Positions 1 to 9,356 of a stretch of 64,000 nucleotides of DNA are shown here, piece after piece. Positions within the stretch are counted from its first letter, which is position 1. Every line of letters starts with the position of its first letter. The position numbers and the translations under genes are program-made. The DNA is from Parvibaculum sp. (GTDB lineage Bacteria; Pseudomonadota; Alphaproteobacteria; Parvibaculales; Parvibaculaceae): positions 186,001-250,000 of the forward strand of contig NZNS01000009.1 in NCBI GenBank assembly GCA_002694985.1, written 5' to 3'. The notes under the pieces are model-generated. The model searched no databases and had not been told where the DNA came from. It was given only the letters and a program-made list of their open reading frames with translations.

Positions 1-562
1 CGTTTCGACGGACCAGTATTTCACCGAAGGCGGCAAACAGCCACATGACGAAACGGCACCCGTCTCCTTCGTCAATGAATATGCCCGCACCAAATTCGCA
101 GGCGAAGGCTTTGCCCTGACGGCAGCGGGCGCACTCGTTCTGCGCACGAGCATCGTCGGCATTCGAGGCTGGGAAAAACCAACTCTTGCCGAATGGGCTA
201 TCGGGGTCGCCGAAAACGATCTCGCCGCGACGCTTTTCAGCGATGCCTGGTCATCTTCCATCGACGTTGCGAGCTTTGCGCGCGCCGCCTTCGACATGGC
301 GGAGGTCGGCGCATCCGGCCTCTACAACCTCGCAGCAAGCGAGATATATACGAAGGAAGATTTCGTACGCGAGATCGCCCGGCAACTCGGCCACACACTC
401 ACCGCCGCAACATCCGGCTCCGTTCAAGGCCTGGCCACCACACGCGCCCATTGCCTCGGCCTTGATGTACGCCGCGCCGAACAGATCCTGAAATACAAGC
501 TGCCCGGCCTTTCCGAAGTGGTTGCTTGCGTTCTGCACAAGTACAACGAGAAATCGTCATGA
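1..562 (+). CDS. RmlD-like SDR sugar-nucleotide reductase, C-terminal part (cut by window edge)
   Basis: The open frame runs in from the window edge (first full codon at base 2), so the N-terminal Rossmann glycine motif lies outside. What remains reads like an extended short-chain dehydrogenase of the dTDP-4-dehydrorhamnose reductase type. It has VSTDQYF followed by NEYARTKFAGE, which holds the YxxxK catalytic pair, then LRTSIVGI, then a C-terminal part with LYNLAASEIYTKEDFVREIA. Such enzymes reduce or epimerise nucleotide-activated sugars in the cytoplasm. Its stop overlaps the start of the NeuB-type gene by four bases (ATGA), so the two are probably translated together. That pairing suggests a role in making an activated sugar, possibly of the nonulosonic acid kind. 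The exact substrate cannot be read. Confidence 0.75.
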   Translation, partial: VSTDQYFTEGGKQPHDETAPVSFVNEYARTKFAGEGFALTAAGALVLRTSIVGIRGWEKPTLAEWAIGVAENDLAATLFSDAWSSSIDVASFARAAFDMAEVGASGLYNLAASEIYTKEDFVREIARQLGHTLTAATSGSVQGLATTRAHCLGLDVRRAEQILKYKLPGLSEVVACVLHKYNEKSS

Positions 563-1635
563 AGCACGACACATCGCTCCGCATCGCAACACATGAGATT
601 GCGCTCGATGCGCCTTCCTATTTCATCGCTGACATCGCCGCCAATCATGACGGCGACCTCGAACGCGCGAAGGACCTGATCTGGAAGTCGAAGGAAGCAG
701 GTGCCGACTGCGCCAAGTTCCAGCACTTCCTTGCCGACAGGATCGTGAGCAAGGTCGGCTTCGAGGGTGAAAAGGGCCAGGTTTCGCATCAGGCCGCGTG
801 GAAAAAGTCGGTCGTCGAGGTCTACGACCAGTATCATACGCGCCGCGACTGGACGCCGGAGCTGCTGGAAACCTGCCGCAAGGCGGACATCCATTTCATG
901 ACCACGCCTTACGATATCGAGGCAGTGGACATGTTTCGCGACATCGTTCCCGCCTTCAAGATCGGCTCGGGCGACATCACCTATCACGAAGAGATCGAAC
1001 ACATCGCGAAGACGGGAAAGCCTGTGCTTCTTGCGACCGGCGCCGCAACGATGGAAGAAACGGAAGCTGCCGTCGAACTGATCCTGAAGCACAACAGGCA
1101 GATCTGCCTCATGCAGTGCAATACGAATTACACGGGCAGCCTCGAAAACTTCAAATATGTGAACCTGCGCGTGCTTCAGACATTCGCAGCGCGCTGGCCC
1201 GGCATGGTGCTCGGCTTTTCCGACCATACGCCCGGCCACTCCGCCGTACTCGGCGCCGTGACGCTCGGCGCGCGCGTGATCGAAAAACATTTCACCGACG
1301 ACAATTCGCGCGAAGGCCCGGACCACTCCTTTGCTCTCAACCCGGTAACATGGCGTGCTATGGTCGATGCGACGCGCGAGCTTGAAGCAGCGCTCGGAGA
1401 CGGCGTGAAACGGATTGAAGAAAACGAGATGGAAACGATCGTCATTCAGCGCCGTGCACTGCGTCTGAAAGATTCGCTTGCCGCCGGAACAGGTCTTTCC
1501 GAAGACCACCTTGAAGCGCTTCGCCCCTGCCCCGAAGGTGCCGTCTCGCCCAATGCGCTCCCGAAGGTTCTTGGCAAGCGCCTGTCCACCAGCAAGAAAG
1601 CGGGAGAGGAGTTGCTGTGGACCGATCTCGCCTAG
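559..1635 (+). CDS. NeuB-family (N-acetylneuraminate/nonulosonate) synthase
   Basis: About 358 residues, a normal length for the family. Members condense phosphoenolpyruvate with a hexosamine to give a nine-carbon sialic-acid-like sugar. The N-terminal TIM-barrel motif is visible as FIADIAANHDGDLERAKDLI, followed by EAGADCAKFQHF, FKIGSGDITYHE, LLATGAATMEET and GFSDHTPG. A C-terminal SAF/antifreeze-like part follows from about residue 290 (RRALRLKDSLAAGTGLSEDHL). The ATG at 559 was chosen because it overlaps the upstream stop as ATGA; the open frame extends 33 bases further upstream. Its 3' end overlaps the next gene by 19 bases. IADIAANHDG differs from the more usual IAEIGxNHNG, so this may be a specialised subgroup and not a true sialic acid synthase. 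Confidence 0.82.
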   Translation: MKHDTSLRIATHEIALDAPSYFIADIAANHDGDLERAKDLIWKSKEAGADCAKFQHFLADRIVSKVGFEGEKGQVSHQAAWKKSVVEVYDQYHTRRDWTPELLETCRKADIHFMTTPYDIEAVDMFRDIVPAFKIGSGDITYHEEIEHIAKTGKPVLLATGAATMEETEAAVELILKHNRQICLMQCNTNYTGSLENFKYVNLRVLQTFAARWPGMVLGFSDHTPGHSAVLGAVTLGARVIEKHFTDDNSREGPDHSFALNPVTWRAMVDATRELEAALGDGVKRIEENEMETIVIQRRALRLKDSLAAGTGLSEDHLEALRPCPEGAVSPNALPKVLGKRLSTSKKAGEELLWTDLA

Positions 1636-2297
1636 CCATCCTCATTCCCGCCTTTCGGGAAGCCGCGACCATTGGCGCCGTGGTGAACGCCGCGCGCGAA
1701 TATGCCGATGTGATCGTGGTGGATGATGCTTCGCCGGACGAGACCGGCGCGGAAGCCGCAAATGCTGGCGCCATTGTCGTCCGCAACGAGACCAATCTCG
1801 GCTATGACGGCACGCTGAACCGGGCCTTCGAAAAGGCGCAGGAACTCGGCTTCGGTTTCGCTGTCACCATGGATGCAGATGGCGAGCACAACCCGGCCCT
1901 CGTAAACGCCTTCAAGATGCTTTTGATGGAAGAAGCAGTGCCCCTGGTGCTGGGCGTAAGGCCGCGCAAGCAGCGCTTCGCCGAAATCGTGATGGGGCTT
2001 TACGTCCGCCTGCGTTTCGGCGTGAAGGACATCCTGTGCGGCATGAAGGGCTATGACATGAAGCTCGTCCTTGCGAATGGCGGCTTCGACCATACGAATT
2101 CCATCGGCACGGAACTCGCAATCAACTCGCTTCGCCGGGGCATAGCGTTCCGGCAGATCCCGGTAAGCGGTACGCAGCGGCGGGACGCGCCTCGCTTCGA
2201 CCGGCGCTTGCGCGCGAATATGAGGATCCTTGCCGCGCTCGGCAAAATCATCCGCTCGGATATTCGTGGACTCCTCACTTCATCGGCAATCGGATGA
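1617..2297 (+). CDS. Glycosyltransferase family 2 (dolichol-phosphate mannosyltransferase-like)
   Basis: 226 residues with a GT-A fold. The N-terminus LAILIPAFREAATIGAVV is the nucleotide-binding start of GT2 enzymes, IVVDDASPDET follows, and VTMDADGEHNP carries the metal-binding DxD-like DAD. No C-terminal membrane helices are evident, so it probably acts at the cytoplasmic face of the membrane on a lipid-linked acceptor. The start is GTG at 1617 with GAGAGGAG just upstream, inside the end of the NeuB-type gene, so the two are translationally coupled. Donor and acceptor cannot be told from sequence; the context suggests transfer of the sugar made by the upstream genes, or polyprenyl-phosphate-sugar formation. 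Confidence 0.8.
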   Translation: MDRSRLAILIPAFREAATIGAVVNAAREYADVIVVDDASPDETGAEAANAGAIVVRNETNLGYDGTLNRAFEKAQELGFGFAVTMDADGEHNPALVNAFKMLLMEEAVPLVLGVRPRKQRFAEIVMGLYVRLRFGVKDILCGMKGYDMKLVLANGGFDHTNSIGTELAINSLRRGIAFRQIPVSGTQRRDAPRFDRRLRANMRILAALGKIIRSDIRGLLTSSAIG

Positions 2298-2434
2298 TGC
2301 CGCTGCACTCACGCTGAGTCCCTGCTGACTTTAAGACCGTATTTACCCTGTTCGCCCGCTCAAAACGGGACAACACGGAATGGCGCACTCCTTGCGACCT
2401 CTCCGTCAACTGTCGCATTCGGACACAAGTTGGC

Positions 2435-4000
2435 GTGAGTATCGTGACCGCACTGAACAATGAAATACAGGCCTTCGAAAGCCTGACCCCCATCACCGGA
2501 ACCGGCATTGCCGGCTTCGAAAGCATTAATTCCACACGGCCCGCCCCGGGCACGCGCCTGACCCCGCTGGCCGACCGCTTCATGCTGCTGATCGGCGATC
2601 TCGGCGCGCTGGCTCTTGCCCAGCTTGTCGCCGGCTCTATTGCTTTCGGCATCAATGTGCAGGTTCTGAATACGGAATTTGCGGCTTTGGAGACGGGCGA
2701 GCTGATGAGCCGCATCATCCGCATCGGCTTCCTTGCCATGCTGCCGATCCTGTGGTGGGCGGCCAAGGGCCATTATTCAAAGCGCACGCCCTTCTGGGCA
2801 GAGGCCAAGGAAATCGTTAAGGCAATTGCCCTGGTCGCATTGATCGACGGCTTCCTGCAATACATTGCGAAGGACTATTTCTCCCGCCTCTGGATGCTTC
2901 AGGCCTGGATCTGGGCGCTCCTTTTCGTGCCGATGGCGCGTATCGGAATGAGACATGTCCTGAAGCGGTACGGCAGCTGGATCGCTCCGGTCCTCATTAT
3001 CGGCTCGCGAGAGAACGCCGCCGAAGCCGCGCAGGTGCTGGAGGACGAGCCCTATCTCGGCTACGAAGTCGCGGGCACGCTGGACCTTGCCGAACTCACC
3101 GCTGACCGAAATGCCTCCGATCCCTCGAGCCTTCTCTACCGCGCGGGCGGCCAGCTTTCCACCGCACTGAGACTCGCTTGCGAGAAGCACGGCGCACGCT
3201 TCATCGTCCTTGCCCCCTCGCCGGAAGAAATGGCGAGCCTCGACACCGTCCTGCGTGCGCTGCACCGCGCTCGGATCGCCTTCTCCATCGTCCCGCCAGT
3301 GAAAGGTATTGGCGCATTGGCGCTCGAAGTGGGCAACTTTTTCAGCCACGACCTCGTCATGCTGACGCTGGCCGACAATCTCAATCGCCCGATGGCGCGC
3401 CTGATGAAGCGCAGCTTCGACCTCGTTGTTGCCAGCACCGCGCTCCTCGCGCTGCTTCCCTTCTTCTTGGCCGTTTCCCTCCTGATCCGTCTCGACGGCG
3501 GCCCGGCCTTTTTTGGCCATCGCCGCGTGGGCGAGAAAGGCCGCGAGTTCTATTGCCGTAAGTTCCGTACCATGCATGTGGACAGCGATGCGATCCTGAA
3601 GAGCGTGCTTGAAAACGATCCGCTGCGTGCCGCCGAATGGACCCGCGACCAGAAGCTCCGCAACGATCCGCGCGTGACGGCGGTCGGCGAGTTCCTGCGC
3701 AAGACGAGCCTCGACGAACTGCCGCAGCTCCTGAACGTGATCCGTGGCGAAATGAGCCTTGTCGGCCCCCGCCCCGTCACCTATGCGGAAGTGCTGCGCT
3801 ATGGCGAGGACGCCGAATACTACCTGGCCGCCAAACCCGGCATCACCGGTCTCTGGCAGGTGAGCGGACGCAACGAGACGACCTATATGCGTCGTGTGGA
3901 GCTCGATGCCTGGTATGTAAAGAACTGGTCGCTCTGGCAGGATATCGCGATCATGTTCAAGACCTTCCCGGCCGTGCTTCTCGGCCGCGGCGCCTGCTGA
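2435..4000 (+). CDS. Polyprenyl glycosylphosphotransferase (WbaP-like initiating sugar-phosphate transferase)
   Basis: 521 residues. It is expected to move a sugar-1-phosphate (galactose or glucose type) onto undecaprenyl phosphate, the first step of repeat-unit assembly at the inner membrane. The N-terminal third has several hydrophobic helices (around residues 45-165). A nucleotide-binding-like middle domain follows ([19 protein letters not shown]). The bacterial sugar transferase domain starts near residue 320 ([20 protein letters not shown]) with [29 protein letters not shown] and [12 protein letters not shown], all hallmark motifs. The start is GTG at 2435 with a weak ribosome site; GTG at 2444 is an alternative. 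This is one of two such enzymes in the window. Confidence 0.88.
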   Translation: MSIVTALNNEIQAFESLTPITGTGIAGFESINSTRPAPGTRLTPLADRFMLLIGDLGALALAQLVAGSIAFGINVQVLNTEFAALETGELMSRIIRIGFLAMLPILWWAAKGHYSKRTPFWAEAKEIVKAIALVALIDGFLQYIAKDYFSRLWMLQAWIWALLFVPMARIGMRHVLKRYGSWIAPVLIIGSRENAAEAAQVLEDEPYLGYEVAGTLDLAELTADRNASDPSSLLYRAGGQLSTALRLACEKHGARFIVLAPSPEEMASLDTVLRALHRARIAFSIVPPVKGIGALALEVGNFFSHDLVMLTLADNLNRPMARLMKRSFDLVVASTALLALLPFFLAVSLLIRLDGGPAFFGHRRVGEKGREFYCRKFRTMHVDSDAILKSVLENDPLRAAEWTRDQKLRNDPRVTAVGEFLRKTSLDELPQLLNVIRGEMSLVGPRPVTYAEVLRYGEDAEYYLAAKPGITGLWQVSGRNETTYMRRVELDAWYVKNWSLWQDIAIMFKTFPAVLLGRGAC

Positions 4001-4010
4001 GGCTCAAACT

Positions 4011-4214
4011 TCAGGCTCCGAGGCTTCCGAAACAATCAATGCGTCGCGCTTTGCAGTGCGGCGCATTTCTCGTTTTTCCCTGGATGCCTGCCAGCGCCGC
4101 CTGACGCTCAGCCCCGGCGGCGAAATAATCGTCGCAGGTTTCGACAAGGCGGTCGCGATCGAAGCTCGGATCGTGGCCGCCATGCACCACCCGCACGTCG
4201 AGACCGAACCGTCT
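4011..4214 (-). pseudogene. C-terminal remnant of an MBL-fold metallohydrolase
   Basis: Directly after the bactofilin stop, and in the same frame, the minus strand stays open for about 66 codons and reads RFGLDVRVVHGGHDPSFDR then DRLVETCDDYFAAGAE. The VVHGGHxPSFxRxR...DDY pattern resembles the C-terminus of bacterial MBL-fold metallohydrolases; this is recalled from the family, not searched. There is no start codon and no metal-binding HxHxDH, so it cannot be a working enzyme. The tail after about 4075 looks unrelated. It may be the leftover of a gene once downstream of the bactofilin gene. Confidence 0.5.
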
Positions 4215-4802
4215 TCAGAAGATCAGCGCGCCGATACCGACCAGACCGAGCGAGAGAACCGCGCCCGACATCACCGGCACGACCTGCTTGAAACGTCTGC
4301 GCGTCCACGGACGGAGGGAAGATTCTCTCGCCGCCTGGGCAATCACCGCCCCATGCGGCGATTTTTCCTCCGCTTCCTCGCTTTCCATGATGATCCGCAC
4401 CTGTGCATCGATGACCGCACCGCGATGCGTAACCAGCTTGGCGCACTTCACTTCTCCGGCGATACGGCTCGATGAGCGAAGGATCACCTCACCCGCGCAT
4501 TCAAGCGTCCCGTCGAAAACACCGGCGATCTCGGCGCGGTGAACCGCCGCCTGTCCTTCGACACGGCCTGTGGCCCCGATCGAGAGTTGCGCGGCGCGCA
4601 GGTCGGCATTCACGGCAGCCCCGTCGATGAAGATCGTTCCATGCGTCTCGAAAGAACCTTCGAGCAGACTGTTCTCACCTATCGTGATGTCTTCATTTCC
4701 CGCTCGCAGAAGGCGGACCGGCGCCTCCGTCCGGCGAACTTGAGCGTCCTTGGCAGGCACCGCAGCAGCGGCGTTGGCCATATTCGAATTCCCCAGCGAC
4801 AT
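4215..4802 (-). CDS. Bactofilin (polymer-forming cytoskeletal protein) with a C-terminal membrane helix
   Basis: About 195 residues. The central DUF583/bactofilin beta-helix is seen in short repeats such as ITIGENSLLEGSFETHGTIF, VNADLRAAQLSIGATGRVEG and EIAGVFDGTLECAGEVILR. Bactofilins form nucleotide-independent filaments that organise wall or surface-polymer machinery. The ATG at 4802 was chosen because GGGAG lies six bases upstream; upstream ATGs at 4808 and 4832 are possible. The C-terminus carries a basic stretch (RPWTRRRFKQ) and then a hydrophobic helix (VVPVMSGAVLSLGLVGIGAL), which would anchor it in the membrane; most bactofilins lack this. It lies between polysaccharide genes, so a role in positioning polymer synthesis is plausible but inferred. 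Confidence 0.82.
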   Translation of the reverse strand: MSLGNSNMANAAAAVPAKDAQVRRTEAPVRLLRAGNEDITIGENSLLEGSFETHGTIFIDGAAVNADLRAAQLSIGATGRVEGQAAVHRAEIAGVFDGTLECAGEVILRSSSRIAGEVKCAKLVTHRGAVIDAQVRIIMESEEAEEKSPHGAVIAQAARESSLRPWTRRRFKQVVPVMSGAVLSLGLVGIGALIF

Positions 4803-4988
4803 ATTCATCTCCCATCCGCTTGGATTCACCATTCAACCGCCGCGAGCAGCAAGCCCGGCACAAGGCGATTCACCAACGGATAGCCTGCTCCCGCAGCGCG
4901 TTAAAAACTCTTTGCAAATAAGGGAGATGTATCCGTAGCGGAGGAAAACGGGCCCCGGATGCAACCGACCCGGCAGATGACGAAGAGT

Positions 4989-6419
4989 TTATTCTGCCGC
5001 CGGCTTCTTCACTTCGCGGCCATACACATCGTCGAAGCGGACGATATCGTCTTCGCCAAGATAGGAGCCTGACTGCACCTCGATGATGCTGAGTGCTTCG
5101 TCGCCCGGATTGGCAAGACGGTGCGTGGTGCCGACGGGAATATAGACGGACTCGTTTTCCTCAAGTATCCGGCGCTCTTCACCCACCGTGACCTCCGCCT
5201 GTCCCCGCACCACGACCCAGTGCTCCGCACGATGATGATGCATCTGGAGCGAAAGAGATGCGCCCGGATAGACAAGCAGGTGTTTCACCTGATGGCGCTC
5301 ACCCTCATTGATCGACTCATAGTAGCCCCATGGCCGATGAACGCGCTTATGCGCATGATGCTCGGTGCGGCCCGCAGCGGCGACACGCTCGACAATCTTT
5401 TTCACGTCCTGCACACGGTCACGCGAGGCCACGAGAAGAACATCGCCCGTGTCCACGATCACAAGGTTCTCGACGCCAATAGTTGCCGCGAGCCCTGACT
5501 CTGAGCGCACCAGACAATTCTTCGTATCCTCGACGAGGACATCGCCGCTGACGACATTGCCCGCTTCGTCCTTTTCGCCGATCTCCCAAAGCGCAGACCA
5601 GGAGCCAATATCGCTCCAGCCCATATCGACCGGCACGACGGCCGCCGACGAGGTATGCTCCATCACCGCATAGTCGATGGAGTCCGAAGGACACGCAGAA
5701 AAAGAGGCCGTTTCGAGCCGGAGAAAATCGAGATCGCGGGCCCCCTTGATCACCGCCTCAGCGGCGCAAGCGGCAATCTCGGGACAATGCGTTCGCATTT
5801 CCTCGATGATCGTGTCGGCACGGAACATGAAGATGCCCGCATTCCAGTCATAGCCGCCATCGTCCAGATATCCGCGCGCTGTCTCGGCATCAGGTTTCTC
5901 GACGAAGCGCTCCACCGCATAGGCGTTGCCATCGCCCAGCTTCTCGCCCCGCTTGATATAGCCATAGCCCGTTTCCGGGCCGGTCGGCAGCACCCCGAAG
6001 GTAACGAGCTTGCCTTCGTTGGCGAGCTCGGCTCCACGCGCAATGGCGGCCTTGAAGGCATCGACATTCGCAATGTGATGATCGGCGGGAAGAATGAGTA
6101 GCAGCCCCTGAGGGTCGCGCGCCTGTATGAAGGCCGCAGCCGCTGCAGCAGCCGGCGCGGTGTTTCGGCCTACCGGCTCCAGGATATGCGCAAGCGGCGT
6201 GATCCCCGCCTCATGCATCTGCTGTGCGATGATAAAACGATGCTCGTCATTCGAGACGATCAGCGGACCGGCGAAACCGTCACCCGCGACACGCATAGCC
6301 GTTTCCAGCAACATGGCTTTCTCGGAAACGAGCGGCAGCAATTGTTTCGGGTAAAGCGCCCGCGAAGTAGGCCAAAGTCGCGACCCGACGCCGCCCGATA
6401 GAATGACCGGATAGATCAT
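4989..6419 (-). CDS. manC: Mannose-1-phosphate guanylyltransferase / mannose-6-phosphate isomerase (bifunctional)
   Basis: 476 residues, the usual length for ManC/AlgA/CpsB. The N-terminal nucleotidyltransferase starts IYPVILSGGVGSRLWPTSR with YPKQLLPL, the signature loop for GTP and sugar phosphate. It makes GDP-mannose from mannose-1-phosphate and GTP in the cytoplasm. The C-terminal cupin (from about residue 365) has RPWGYYESI, HHHRAEHWVVVRGQAEVTVG and VYIPVGTTHRLANPG, the type II phosphomannose isomerase part. Divergent from galU, with a 246-base shared upstream region. It supplies GDP-mannose to the two Gmd-type dehydratases further on. No phosphomannomutase gene is in the window. Confidence 0.93.
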   Translation of the reverse strand: MIYPVILSGGVGSRLWPTSRALYPKQLLPLVSEKAMLLETAMRVAGDGFAGPLIVSNDEHRFIIAQQMHEAGITPLAHILEPVGRNTAPAAAAAAAFIQARDPQGLLLILPADHHIANVDAFKAAIARGAELANEGKLVTFGVLPTGPETGYGYIKRGEKLGDGNAYAVERFVEKPDAETARGYLDDGGYDWNAGIFMFRADTIIEEMRTHCPEIAACAAEAVIKGARDLDFLRLETASFSACPSDSIDYAVMEHTSSAAVVPVDMGWSDIGSWSALWEIGEKDEAGNVVSGDVLVEDTKNCLVRSESGLAATIGVENLVIVDTGDVLLVASRDRVQDVKKIVERVAAAGRTEHHAHKRVHRPWGYYESINEGERHQVKHLLVYPGASLSLQMHHHRAEHWVVVRGQAEVTVGEERRILEENESVYIPVGTTHRLANPGDEALSIIEVQSGSYLGEDDIVRFDDVYGREVKKPAAE

Positions 6420-6665
6420 GCAGAACTCCGCCCGAAAGCCTCGAAAGTTTTGACCGAAACCCGGTTTTTGCCCCCGGACAAGCCATTTTAGCCAGAATAA
6501 CTGTATTCGCCCGTTTTTTCACCCCCCGCCCGGCCTCGTAGGTTAACCGCATTCGAAACGGCAAGACTGCGCTCATCCGCGCGCTTGCGGCAAATCCCGA
6601 GAAATGCGAAACCGAACCTGTGCTCGTGAGTTGTTGAGACGACTTTCCCGAAGGCCAAATTCTCC

Positions 6666-7556
6666 ATGACAGTTACTTCCCCCCGCAAGATTCGCAAGGC
6701 CGTCTTCCCCGTAGCCGGCCTCGGCACCCGTTTCCTGCCGGCCACCAAGGTCATTCCGAAGGAAATGCTGACCGTCGTGGACAAGCCGGTCATTCAATAC
6801 GCCGTTGACGAGGCAATCGAGGCCGGGATCGAACACTTCGTCTTCGTGACAGGGCGTGGCAAGGGCGCCATCGAGGATCACTTCGATCTCGCCTATGAAC
6901 TCGAAGCAACGCTCAAGGCGCGCGGCAAGACGGCAGAACTGAAGATGATGCAGGATGGACGCCCTGCCGCCGGGACAGCAAGTTTCGTTCGCCAGCAGGA
7001 ACCGCTCGGTCTCGGTCATGCGGTCTGGTGCGCCCGCGACATCGTCGGCGACGAACCTTTCGCGCTCGCGCTCCCCGACATGCTCATCCATGGAAAGCGC
7101 GGCTGCTTCGCGCAAATGGTCGATGTCTATAACCGGCATGGCGGCAATATCATCGCGGTGGAAGAAGTACCGCACGAACACGTAAACCGCTATGGCGTGG
7201 TGGCGCTCGCGGAAGACATGGGCAACGAGACTTTCCGCATCACCGGCATGGTGGAAAAGCCGAAGGTCGAGGACGCACCTTCCGACCTGATCATTTCCGG
7301 CCGCTATATTCTGCAGCCGGAGATTTTCACGAAGCTTTCGACGCAAAAGCCCGGCGCCGGTGGAGAAATCCAGCTCACGGATGCGATGATCGCGCTCATG
7401 GACGAACAGAAATTCTTCTCTTATCGCTTCGAGGGAACGACCTATGATTGCGGCGACAAGGTCGGCTACCTGACCGCCAACGTCGCACTTGCCCTCGACC
7501 GCCCCGACATCGAACCGAAGTTTCGGCCGCTGCTGGAAAAGCTGGCAGGTAAATAG
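6666..7556 (+). CDS. galU: UTP-glucose-1-phosphate uridylyltransferase
   Basis: 296 residues, standard GalU length. It forms UDP-glucose from UTP and glucose-1-phosphate. The N-terminal motif KAVFPVAGLGTRFLPATKV, then PKEMLTVVDKPVIQYAVDEA, is diagnostic; EKPKVEDAPS and GAGGEIQLTDAM are further family landmarks. UDP-glucose feeds the UDP-glucose dehydrogenase at 12703 and the WcaJ-like transferase next door. It is convergent with that transferase, whose stop lies only a few bases downstream, so neither has room for a long terminator there. Confidence 0.95.
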   Translation: MTVTSPRKIRKAVFPVAGLGTRFLPATKVIPKEMLTVVDKPVIQYAVDEAIEAGIEHFVFVTGRGKGAIEDHFDLAYELEATLKARGKTAELKMMQDGRPAAGTASFVRQQEPLGLGHAVWCARDIVGDEPFALALPDMLIHGKRGCFAQMVDVYNRHGGNIIAVEEVPHEHVNRYGVVALAEDMGNETFRITGMVEKPKVEDAPSDLIISGRYILQPEIFTKLSTQKPGAGGEIQLTDAMIALMDEQKFFSYRFEGTTYDCGDKVGYLTANVALALDRPDIEPKFRPLLEKLAGK

Positions 7557-7559
7557 CGC

Positions 7560-9068
7560 TCAGAAGGCATTTGAACCGACGAAACCGTAAAATGGCGTCT
7601 TGATCAAAATCTTGATGTCGAGCCAGACGGACCAGTTCTCGATATACCAGAGGTCGTGCTCCACACGACCGCGCATCTTCTCCGGCGTATCCGTCTCGCC
7701 CCGGAAGCCATTCACTTGCGCCCATCCAGTCATACCGGGCTTCACCTTGTGCCTGTTTGCATAGCGCCCGAGCACGGTCGAGTAATATTCATTGTGAGCC
7801 AGCGCGTGGGGCCGCGGCCCTACAAGCGACATGTCGCCCTTGAGCACGTTGAAAAGCTGCGGAAGCTCATCAAGGCTCGTCTTTCTCAGAAAACGCCCGA
7901 GACGTGTAACGCGCGGATCATCTCGTTGAGCCTGCTTCACCTTCGGCTCGTCTTCCGTCACAAACATCGTACGGAACTTGTAGAGGTTGAAAACCTCATG
8001 ATTGAAGCCGTGACGACGCTGTTTGAAGATCACAGGCCCCTTGCTGTCGAGCTTGATGGCAAGAGCGATGAGCAGGAGAAACGGAGCGAACGCAATAATG
8101 AGGAGAAAGGAAAGACACCTGTCCTCGACATTCTTGATGATCGACCCCCACCCCTCCATCGGACGGCGTTCCAGCTCCAGAACGGCAAGTCCCCCATAAT
8201 CCAGAAGTTTCTTTGGCGGGGTACGGAACGCTGTTGCCGTCGGACAGATACGAATATCGACAGGCAGCAACGATAATTGCTCAACGAGATTGGCCAGACG
8301 CAGCTCATTCGTCATGGGCATCGCAATCAGGATTTCATCAATGCGGCGACGTTGTCCGAAGGCGATCAAGTCGGACAACCCGCCAGCAACCGGCACCTGT
8401 CCCTTTTGCCCCTGCGGCAGATCATCGAAAATGCCGATAACCTGAACATTCGGCAGTGATATCGAAACGCGACGTATGAAGTTTTGCGCAATATCTCCAC
8501 TGCCGTAAATGACGATATTTCGCGCAAAGGCTCCAAGCGCGCCGAGCCACCGGAGTATGCGGGCATTGATGAAATGAGATGTAAAAACCAGAGCTGCGGA
8601 AATCGCGAACCAGGTGATGAACCAGCCACGGGAATATTGGTCTGAAATCTTGAGCAGGTAGCCAATCGCGACCAGCATGAGAGCGGCGACGGCAAGACCG
8701 ATCAGTATCAGCTTTGTCTGCCCTCTGATGTCGTTCAGCACATTGAAATCGTAGAGACCGCGATAGCGCATCGTTCCGACAGCAAGCACGGCCCCCACTA
8801 TACCGATGATCGCGTAAGGCTCGATTTGGGGAGCATTTTCCAGGACGACGACAATATACGCCCATTTTGCGACAAGCGCCGACACGAAGATGGCTACGCC
8901 ATCCGCACACATCATGATGTCCGAGATCACCCGCGTCGAAATAAGCGGCTTGTCCTTGATGACACCAACATCCATGCCGGGCTCCGGGAAATCAGCGGGT
9001 GCCACCGCGACTGCATCCACGCCATCGGGCGTAGCGTTGTCATCGGATTTTATGCCAAAGCCGCTCAT
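7560..9068 (-). CDS. Undecaprenyl-phosphate glucose phosphotransferase (WcaJ/HfsE-like)
   Basis: About 502 residues. The N-terminal half has a run of membrane helices and a nucleotide-binding-like middle domain ([20 protein letters not shown]). The C-terminal bacterial sugar transferase domain begins near residue 320 with [20 protein letters not shown], then [39 protein letters not shown] and VGPRPHA. It would load glucose-1-phosphate (or another hexose phosphate) onto undecaprenyl phosphate. The ATG at 9068 has GGGGAG nine bases upstream and is preferred over the ATG at 9095. It is the second initiating transferase in the window and is more WcaJ-like than the one at 2435, which raises the possibility of two polysaccharide products. 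About 290 bases of AT-richer DNA lie upstream with no gene that I can see. Confidence 0.88.
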   Translation of the reverse strand: MSGFGIKSDDNATPDGVDAVAVAPADFPEPGMDVGVIKDKPLISTRVISDIMMCADGVAIFVSALVAKWAYIVVVLENAPQIEPYAIIGIVGAVLAVGTMRYRGLYDFNVLNDIRGQTKLILIGLAVAALMLVAIGYLLKISDQYSRGWFITWFAISAALVFTSHFINARILRWLGALGAFARNIVIYGSGDIAQNFIRRVSISLPNVQVIGIFDDLPQGQKGQVPVAGGLSDLIAFGQRRRIDEILIAMPMTNELRLANLVEQLSLLPVDIRICPTATAFRTPPKKLLDYGGLAVLELERRPMEGWGSIIKNVEDRCLSFLLIIAFAPFLLLIALAIKLDSKGPVIFKQRRHGFNHEVFNLYKFRTMFVTEDEPKVKQAQRDDPRVTRLGRFLRKTSLDELPQLFNVLKGDMSLVGPRPHALAHNEYYSTVLGRYANRHKVKPGMTGWAQVNGFRGETDTPEKMRGRVEHDLWYIENWSVWLDIKILIKTPFYGFVGSNAF

Positions 9069-9356
9069 GAAATGAAGCTCCCCAGCGCCGGTCATTCTGA
9101 AAGTATTCAGACAACGGATAAGATTATCCGGACAGGCAAATCATCCGTCCTGCATCTCCCGGCGAACAGGCTGGATCACCACCATGATCCACCGGGTGGA
9201 CTTCAAATTCAACACTAGGGCAATCCTGACAGATCGAAAACATCAACCAGTTTGAATTGATGGTTACATCATCACAAAATGCGTTTCCTTGAAAAGCATT
9301 TGCGAAGCTCGCTCGAACCGATTGCGCAAGGCGTTAACGATTAAAGCCGGCGGCGA

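Noticed and set aside
424..1509. Long minus-strand open frame opposite the NeuB-type gene
   Set aside because: Its protein shows no family motif, and the plus strand holds a clear NeuB-type enzyme; it is a high-GC shadow frame.
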